This document shows positions 6,199-10,804 of a stretch of 10,804 nucleotides of DNA, in pieces. Made by a program: the position numbers and the translations under genes. The notes under the pieces are model-generated. The model saw only the letters and a program-made list of their open reading frames with translations, did no database searches and had not been told where the DNA came from. Source of the stretch: Firmicutes bacterium ADurb.Bin467 (GTDB lineage Bacteria; Bacillota; Clostridia; Christensenellales; Aristaeellaceae); assembly GCA_002068815.1 (NCBI GenBank), contig MWAC01000103.1:1-10804 (forward strand), given 5' to 3'. How positions within the stretch are numbered: position 1 is the first letter of the stretch; each line of letters begins with the position of its first letter.

Positions 6199-6636
6199 AT
6201 GAAAAAGGTCGTTTTCTTCGCGGCGCTGCTGCTGATCCTTGCGCTCGCGGCCCCCGCGACGGCCGCGACGTGGCTCGAGCTTTCGAAGGCAGGCGCGCAG
6301 TGCATCGGCGCGAGCGCGGACGGCGCGCGCTTTCTGATGGTCGACGAGGCGGGCATGCTGAAGGAAGAAGGGGAATGCGCACTGCTGCCGCTGGGCATCT
6401 CCTCGGATGGGCTCCGCGCGCTCTGCATCGAGCTCAAAAGCGCGAGCCTGCTCTGGATCGACCTGAACACGCTCGAGGTCAAAACCGTGCCGACCGACGA
6501 GGACTTCGGCGCGCTTTATGCCGAGAAAAATGCCGAATACAGGCCGGTCATGACGCTTTCGATGCTCGGCTGGAACGGCGGGGACGTGCTCGCGGGGCCG
6601 ACCGCGCCGGCCGGCTGCGCGCTCACGCTCGGCTGA
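6199..6636 (+). CDS. Small exported protein of unknown function
   Basis: A 145-aa protein not recognised as any named family. It begins with a clear Sec signal peptide: MKK, a hydrophobic core at about 4-17, and a likely cleavage after APATA (about residue 22). There is no lipobox Cys. The mature part holds two similar short units, ASADGARFLMV (38-48) and ISSDGLRALCIEL (about 67-79). The second is followed by LLWIDLNTLEVKTV, which resembles the strand pattern of beta-propeller blades. Two units are too few for a propeller, so it may be a remnant or a small domain. A weak site, GAGG (6186-6189), is 9 nt before the ATG, and a good extended -10 promoter precedes it. It lies between the regulator and glycogen phosphorylase. 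That it is expressed is likely; its role is unknown. No frameshift or truncation was seen. Confidence 0.75.
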   Translation: MKKVVFFAALLLILALAAPATAATWLELSKAGAQCIGASADGARFLMVDEAGMLKEEGECALLPLGISSDGLRALCIELKSASLLWIDLNTLEVKTVPTDEDFGALYAEKNAEYRPVMTLSMLGWNGGDVLAGPTAPAGCALTLG

Positions 6637-6637
6637 C

Positions 6638-6666
6638 TTTACACCCTCCCCAAAACGTGGTATACT
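6638..6666 (+). promoter_or_regulatory. Promoter of the glycogen phosphorylase-GH13 operon
   Basis: -35 TTTACA (6638-6643), 17-nt spacer, -10 TATACT (6661-6666). The start is expected near 6673, giving a leader of about 40 nt. It begins 1 nt after the stop of the small exported protein gene. Confidence 0.78.
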
Positions 6667-6673
6667 GGGAGGG
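6644..6673. repeat. Inverted repeat spanning the glycogen phosphorylase promoter
   Basis: CCCTCCC (6644-6650) and GGGAGGG (6667-6673) are perfect 7-bp arms around 16 nt that contain the -10 box. The first arm starts right after the -35 and the second right after the -10. There is no T-run, so it is not a normal intrinsic terminator. It could be a regulator site or a hairpin in read-through RNA; chance is also possible. Confidence 0.5.
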
Positions 6674-6713
6674 CATTTCAGGCAAGGGGGATACGGATTT
6701 GGAGTTCGACCGC

Positions 6714-9146
6714 ATGGACGCCGAGGAGATCAAGCAGTCCATACGCAATAAACTGGAGAACAACTGCGGCTGCGAGCTGAGCGACGCGACCCCGCAGCAG
6801 CTGTATCAGGCCGTCGCGCACACGGTTCGCGACGAGGTCATGCGCAGGCGCACGGCTTCCCGCGGCGTGCGCAAGGCCGAGCGCAAGAAAAAGGTCTATT
6901 ATCTGTGCGCGGAGTTCCTGACCGGGCGCGCGCTGCACGCGAACATCGTCAACCTCGTCAACGAGGCCAACTACAAGCAGGCGCTTCGGGAGCTGAACAT
7001 CGACTCGGAGGCGATCTTCGAGCTCGAGCCGGAGCCGGGCCTCGGAAACGGCGGCCTCGGCAGGCTCGCGGCGTGCTTTCTGGACGCCTTGACGACGATG
7101 AACCTGCCCGCGATGGGCTGCACGATCCGCTACGAATTCGGGCTGTTTCGGCAGAAGCTGATCGACGGCTACCAGGCCGAGGTGCCCGACAACTGGCTCG
7201 AATCCGGCAACATCTGGGAGATTCCGCGCCCCGACCAGATGGTCGAGGTGCACTTCGGAGGGTATCTGCAGGAATACACCGAGAACGGGCGGCTGAAATA
7301 CCGCCACTTAGACTACAAGACCGTCGAGGCCGTGCCCTACGACATCCCGATCGTGGGCTACGACACGTCCTTGGTCAACATGCTGCGCGTGTGGTCGGCG
7401 CGCTCGAAGAAGCGCATCGACATGGCATCGTTCAACTCCGGCCAGTACATAAAGGCCATGGAGGAGCGCGAGCTCGCCGAGGTCATCTCGAAGGTGCTCT
7501 ACCCGAACGACGGAAACTACGAGGGCAAGGAACTTCGGCTCAAGCAGCAGTACTTCTTCTCGTCGGCGTCGGTGCAGTACGCGGTCAACGACTTCATCAA
7601 GGTCTACGGCTACGACTGGAAGATCTTCCCGGACAAGGTCGCCATCCACATCAACGACACGCACCCGGCGATCGCGATTCCGGAATTGATGCGCATATTC
7701 GTCGACGAATACGAGCTCCCGTGGGACACCGCGGAGGACCTCTGCCGCCGGACGTTCGCGTACACGAACCACACCGTCATGCAGGAGGCGCTCGAGCGGT
7801 GGCCCGAGGACATGCTGCGCGTGCAGCTCCCGCGCATCCACATGATTCTCTGCGAGATGAACCGCAGGCTCTGCGAGAAGCTCTGGGCGAAGTTCCCCGG
7901 CCAGTGGGACCGCATCGCGCAGATGTCGATCCTCGCCTACGGGCAGGCGCACATGGCGAACCTCGCCGTCTCCTCGACGCACGCGGTCAACGGCGTGTCG
8001 GCGATCCACACGGACATCCTCCGCCGCCAGACGTTTCGCGACTACGCGGCGCTGGAGCCGAGCAAATTCCTGTCGATCACGAACGGCATCACGCACAGGC
8101 GCTGGCTCATGCAGGCGAACCCGGGGCTGTCCGCGCTCATCGACGAGGCGATCGGCGGTCTCTGGCGCAAGAGCCCGGAGCGCCTCGAGGACCTCTTGCC
8201 GTTCCGCGAGGACGCCGCGTTCCGCGACAAATTCGACGCGGTCAAGCGGCAAAACAAGGAGCGGCTCTCGCGCCACGTGCTCTCGCACCAGTGCGCCTTG
8301 ATCGACCCGGGCACGATCTTCGACGCGCAGGCGAAGCGGCTTCACGAGTACAAGCGCCAGCTGATCAACGCGCTCGGGATTTTGATGATGTACAACCAGA
8401 TCGATGCGAACCCGGACGCGCAGTTCGCGCCGCGCACGTTCCTGTTCGGCGCGAAGGCGTCGCCGGGCTACTATCGCGCGAAGCTGATCATCAAGCTGAT
8501 CAACGCGATCGGCGAGCTCGTGAAGAGGCATCCGCGCGCGTCGAAGCTGATCAACGTCGTGTTCCTCGAAAACTACTGCGTGTCGCTCGCCGAGCTCTTG
8601 ATGCCCGCGACCGACATCTCCGAACAGCTCTCGACCGCCGGAAAGGAGGCCAGCGGCACCGGCAACATGAAGTTCATGATGAACGGCGCGGTGACGGTCG
8701 GCACGATGGACGGCGCGAACTGCGAGATCTTCGACGCCGTCGGCAAGGACAACATCTACATCTTCGGCCTGAACGCCGAGGAGGTCGAGCAGAGCTACTC
8801 GAAGTACCGCGCGAGCGAAATCTACGAGACGAACCCGGCCGTGCGGCACGCGCTCGAGCAGCTGATCAACGGCCAACTGTCCCCGGACAACCCGGTGCTG
8901 TTCCAGGAGCTCTACCACGCGCTGCTCTTCGGCGACGGCTGCGGCATGGCCGACCCGTACTTCGTGCTGAAGGACCTGCCGGCGTTCCTCTCGACGCAGC
9001 GCCGCGTCAGCGAGGACTACCTGAACCGCGAGAAGTGGCTGAAGATGGCGATCACGAACACCGCGAAGTCCGGCGCGTTCGCGGCCGACCGCACGATCGC
9101 CGAGTACAACGAAAAGATCTGGCGGCTCGAGCCGCTCGAATTGTGA
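6714..9146 (+). CDS. glgP: Glycogen/alpha-glucan phosphorylase (GT35)
   Basis: Cytoplasmic PLP-dependent enzyme that releases glucose-1-phosphate from the non-reducing ends of glycogen or maltodextrin; 810 aa, the usual bacterial size. Visible elements in order: AEFLTGRAL (66-74), EPGLGNGGLGRLAACF (107-122), DGYQAEVPDNWL (151-162), NDTHPAIAIPELMR, TNHTVMQEALERWP, FLSITNGITHRRWL, KRLHEYKRQ (541-549; R542 and K547 match the phosphate-binding pair of known phosphorylases), GAKASPGYYRAK, and EASGTGNMKFMMNGA with K653 as the PLP-binding lysine. ATG at 6714 has GGAG (6701-6704) 9 nt upstream. An in-frame TTG at 6699 with AAGGGGG 8 nt upstream is a possible 5-residue-longer start. The frame stays open far upstream, but that stretch crosses other genes and shows no homology. 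The downstream GH13 gene overlaps by 4 nt. Together they degrade alpha-glucan stores. Confidence 0.97.
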   Translation: MDAEEIKQSIRNKLENNCGCELSDATPQQLYQAVAHTVRDEVMRRRTASRGVRKAERKKKVYYLCAEFLTGRALHANIVNLVNEANYKQALRELNIDSEAIFELEPEPGLGNGGLGRLAACFLDALTTMNLPAMGCTIRYEFGLFRQKLIDGYQAEVPDNWLESGNIWEIPRPDQMVEVHFGGYLQEYTENGRLKYRHLDYKTVEAVPYDIPIVGYDTSLVNMLRVWSARSKKRIDMASFNSGQYIKAMEERELAEVISKVLYPNDGNYEGKELRLKQQYFFSSASVQYAVNDFIKVYGYDWKIFPDKVAIHINDTHPAIAIPELMRIFVDEYELPWDTAEDLCRRTFAYTNHTVMQEALERWPEDMLRVQLPRIHMILCEMNRRLCEKLWAKFPGQWDRIAQMSILAYGQAHMANLAVSSTHAVNGVSAIHTDILRRQTFRDYAALEPSKFLSITNGITHRRWLMQANPGLSALIDEAIGGLWRKSPERLEDLLPFREDAAFRDKFDAVKRQNKERLSRHVLSHQCALIDPGTIFDAQAKRLHEYKRQLINALGILMMYNQIDANPDAQFAPRTFLFGAKASPGYYRAKLIIKLINAIGELVKRHPRASKLINVVFLENYCVSLAELLMPATDISEQLSTAGKEASGTGNMKFMMNGAVTVGTMDGANCEIFDAVGKDNIYIFGLNAEEVEQSYSKYRASEIYETNPAVRHALEQLINGQLSPDNPVLFQELYHALLFGDGCGMADPYFVLKDLPAFLSTQRRVSEDYLNREKWLKMAITNTAKSGAFAADRTIAEYNEKIWRLEPLEL

Positions 9147-10804
9147 TCGTCCACGATTCCCGGGACCTGGCCTTCCGGAATCCCGGCGGCGCGCGCCCCG
9201 CGGGCGGGGTGGTCGCGCTGTCGGTGCGCGCGGACGGCGCGAAATCGGCGACGCTTCGGATGTGGAAGGACGGGCGCGAGCGGAAGGTGCCGATGATGCG
9301 CGTCGACGGCGCGGAGGGCGACCTGTTCCGCTGCGAGGCCGACCTCCCGAAGCATCCCGGGAACCTCTGGTATTTCTTCATACTCGAGTATGATGATCAT
9401 ACCGTCTATTACGGCAACGCGCGCGACCTGTGCTACGGCGAGGGCTCTTGCTACTCCCACGAGCCGCCGAGCTACCAGATCACGCTCTACGACCCGGCGT
9501 TCGAGGTCCCCGCGTGGCTTCGCGACGGCATGATGATGCAGATTCTTCCCGATCGCTTCCACCGCGCCGGCCCCGCGGACCCGAGCCTGCTCGCGCCCGG
9601 CGCGTACCTGCACGAGAACTGGTACGACTGGCCGGATTTGAACCTCGAGCTCGACCAGCTCGAGCGGTCCGCAAACGACTTCTTCGGCGGAAACCTCCGC
9701 GGCGTATTGGAGAAGCTCCCGTACATCGAGTCCCTCGGCATCACCGCGATCTACCTGAATCCGATCTTCCGCTCGCCGTCGAACCACAAGTACGACACCG
9801 CGAATTACCACGAGATCGACCCGTCGTTCGGAACCGAGGCGGATTTCCGCGCGCTCGTCGAGGGCGCCAAGTCCCGCGGCATGCGCGTGATACTCGACGG
9901 CGTGTTCTCGCACATCGGCGCGGACAGCGTGTACTTCAACAAATACGGCACCTACGGCGAGGACGCGGGCGCGTACCGGAATCCCGGCAGCCGCTACTGG
10001 CCGTGGTTCCGCTTCCACAGGTGGCCGGACGAGTACGAGAGCTGGTGGGGGTTTCAGACGCTGCCGAACGTCGAGGAGATGGAGGAGAGCTACCGCCAAT
10101 TTATCAACGGGCCGCGCGGCGTCGTCGCGAAATGGCTCCGGGAGGGCGCGGGCGGCTGGCGGCTCGACGTGGCGGACGAGCTTCCGATGCCGTTTTTGCG
10201 CGAGCTCCGCAGGCGCGCGAAGAAGACGGCCCCGGACGCGGCGATCATCGGCGAGGTCTGGGAAGACCCGACGAACAAGATCGCCTACGGCGAGGTGCGC
10301 TGCTACTGCGAGGGCGACACGCTCGACAGCGCGATGAACTACCCGCTCCGGGAGGCCGCGTTCGACTTTCTGATGGGCAAGAGCGACGCGTTTAAGCTCG
10401 TGCGCAGGATCGAGGCGATGCGGGAGTCGATGCCGAAGCCGTTCTTCTACGCGATGATGAACCTGCTCGGAAGCCACGACAAGCCGCGCGCGATCAACGT
10501 GCTGGCCGACTGCGGCAACATGCAGCCCGAGCGCCGCTACCGCTTCCCGCTGGAATTGACCGCCGAGCAATATGCGCGCGGCAGGCGGCGGCTGATCGAG
10601 GCGTGGCGGCTCGTATGCGCGCTGCCGGGCATGCCGAGCCTATACTACGGCGACGAGGCGGGGCTGACCGGCATGGCCGACCCGTTCTGCCGGCGCGCGT
10701 ACCCGTGGGGGCGCGAGGATGCGGAGCTCGTAGAACAGTTCCGCGGGATCGCGCGGGAGCGGAGGGCATCCCGGGCGCTCCGGACCGGCGGGATGCGGCT
10801 GATC
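9143..10804 (+). CDS. GH13 alpha-glucan hydrolase (neopullulanase/cyclomaltodextrinase/alpha-amylase-like; C-terminus outside window)
   Basis: Alpha-glucan hydrolase, probably cytoplasmic because no signal peptide is present; 554 codons are visible and the gene is open at the right edge. A beta-sandwich-like N-terminal region of about 1-125, like that of neopullulanase-type enzymes, precedes the barrel, which begins at MQILPDRF (132-139). The GH13 regions are clear: region I ILDGVFSH (250-257, D252), region II GWRLDVADE (338-346, nucleophile D342), region III IIGEVWED (acid/base E371) and region IV LLGSHDKPR (D446). LPSLYYGDE-like text (MPSLYYGDEAGL) follows. The start is GTG at 9143, overlapping the phosphorylase stop as GTGA; no Shine-Dalgarno sequence is seen, so translational coupling is likely. 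Its partner role would be trimming branches or short dextrins for the phosphorylase. Exact specificity (alpha-1,4, alpha-1,6 or both) cannot be fixed from these motifs. Confidence 0.93.
   Translation, partial: MIVHDSRDLAFRNPGGARPAGGVVALSVRADGAKSATLRMWKDGRERKVPMMRVDGAEGDLFRCEADLPKHPGNLWYFFILEYDDHTVYYGNARDLCYGEGSCYSHEPPSYQITLYDPAFEVPAWLRDGMMMQILPDRFHRAGPADPSLLAPGAYLHENWYDWPDLNLELDQLERSANDFFGGNLRGVLEKLPYIESLGITAIYLNPIFRSPSNHKYDTANYHEIDPSFGTEADFRALVEGAKSRGMRVILDGVFSHIGADSVYFNKYGTYGEDAGAYRNPGSRYWPWFRFHRWPDEYESWWGFQTLPNVEEMEESYRQFINGPRGVVAKWLREGAGGWRLDVADELPMPFLRELRRRAKKTAPDAAIIGEVWEDPTNKIAYGEVRCYCEGDTLDSAMNYPLREAAFDFLMGKSDAFKLVRRIEAMRESMPKPFFYAMMNLLGSHDKPRAINVLADCGNMQPERRYRFPLELTAEQYARGRRRLIEAWRLVCALPGMPSLYYGDEAGLTGMADPFCRRAYPWGREDAELVEQFRGIARERRASRALRTGGMRLI

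Noticed and set aside
6637..6680. Intrinsic terminator after the small exported protein gene.
   Set aside because: The inverted repeat has a 16-nt loop and no following T-run, and it coincides with a promoter.
5373..6713. Open reading frame continuous with glycogen phosphorylase upstream to 5373, giving an apparent 1257-aa fusion.
   Set aside because: The upstream part overlaps the LacI-type gene and the small exported protein gene in another frame, is Arg/Ala-rich with no family motifs, and a promoter and ribosome site sit just before 6714. It is a stop-free artefact of high GC.
9017..10570. 517-aa minus-strand open frame.
   Set aside because: It lies antisense to the GH13 gene, whose four catalytic regions are intact; the antisense translation has low-complexity Arg/Ala/Val composition and no motifs.
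1..10804. tRNA, rRNA, CRISPR array, insertion sequence or phage signature.
   Set aside because: No direct-repeat arrays, transposase or integrase motifs, terminal repeats or RNA-gene signatures were seen in either strand.

Overview
This is a GC-rich bacterial window carrying carbohydrate uptake and catabolism genes, arranged as two divergent blocks around a LacI-type regulator. The strong AGGAGG-like ribosome binding sites, sigma-70/A-type promoters and short intergenic gaps suit a high-GC Bacillota/Clostridia-like genome, perhaps a gut anaerobe. That assignment is inference; no RNA gene or marker fixes the taxon.

Left block (minus strand, 4836 down to 1 and beyond the window). One tightly packed operon reads: a hydroxypyruvate-isomerase-like TIM barrel sugar isomerase; a creatinase/aminopeptidase-P-fold (M24) protein that has lost three of the five usual metal ligands; a two-domain sugar ABC ATPase of the RbsA/MglA type; and two different RbsC-type permeases, the second cut by the window edge. 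Gaps are 15, 25, -4 and 5 nt. No periplasmic binding protein or sugar kinase is in view, so the operon probably continues leftwards or relies on genes elsewhere. The substrate is unknown.

Centre (4837-5118). This 282-bp divergent control region holds a minus-strand promoter with an extended -10 (TTGCCT-17-TATAAT), a plus-strand promoter (TTGACA-17-TAGAAT), and two AT-rich palindromes with a central CG that look like LacI-family operators. One lies in the leader of the transport operon and the other just upstream of the regulator's -35. The likely logic is that the LacI-type protein represses the transport operon and tunes its own expression until a sugar-like effector arrives.

Right block (plus strand, 5119 to the end). 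It holds the LacI-type regulator, a short exported protein of unknown function with its own promoter, glycogen/alpha-glucan phosphorylase (GT35), and a GH13 alpha-glucan hydrolase. The GH13 start codon overlaps the phosphorylase stop (GTGA) and the gene runs off the right edge. The last two form a cytoplasmic glycogen or maltodextrin breakdown pair, releasing glucose-1-phosphate and trimming branches or short dextrins. No terminator was seen between any of the plus-strand genes.

The most interesting point is the association of a probably metal-free M24-fold protein with a ribose-type importer and a sugar isomerase under one LacI-type switch. This suggests uptake and processing of an unusual, possibly nitrogen-bearing, sugar derivative. 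No mobile elements, CRISPR arrays, tRNAs or rRNAs were seen.
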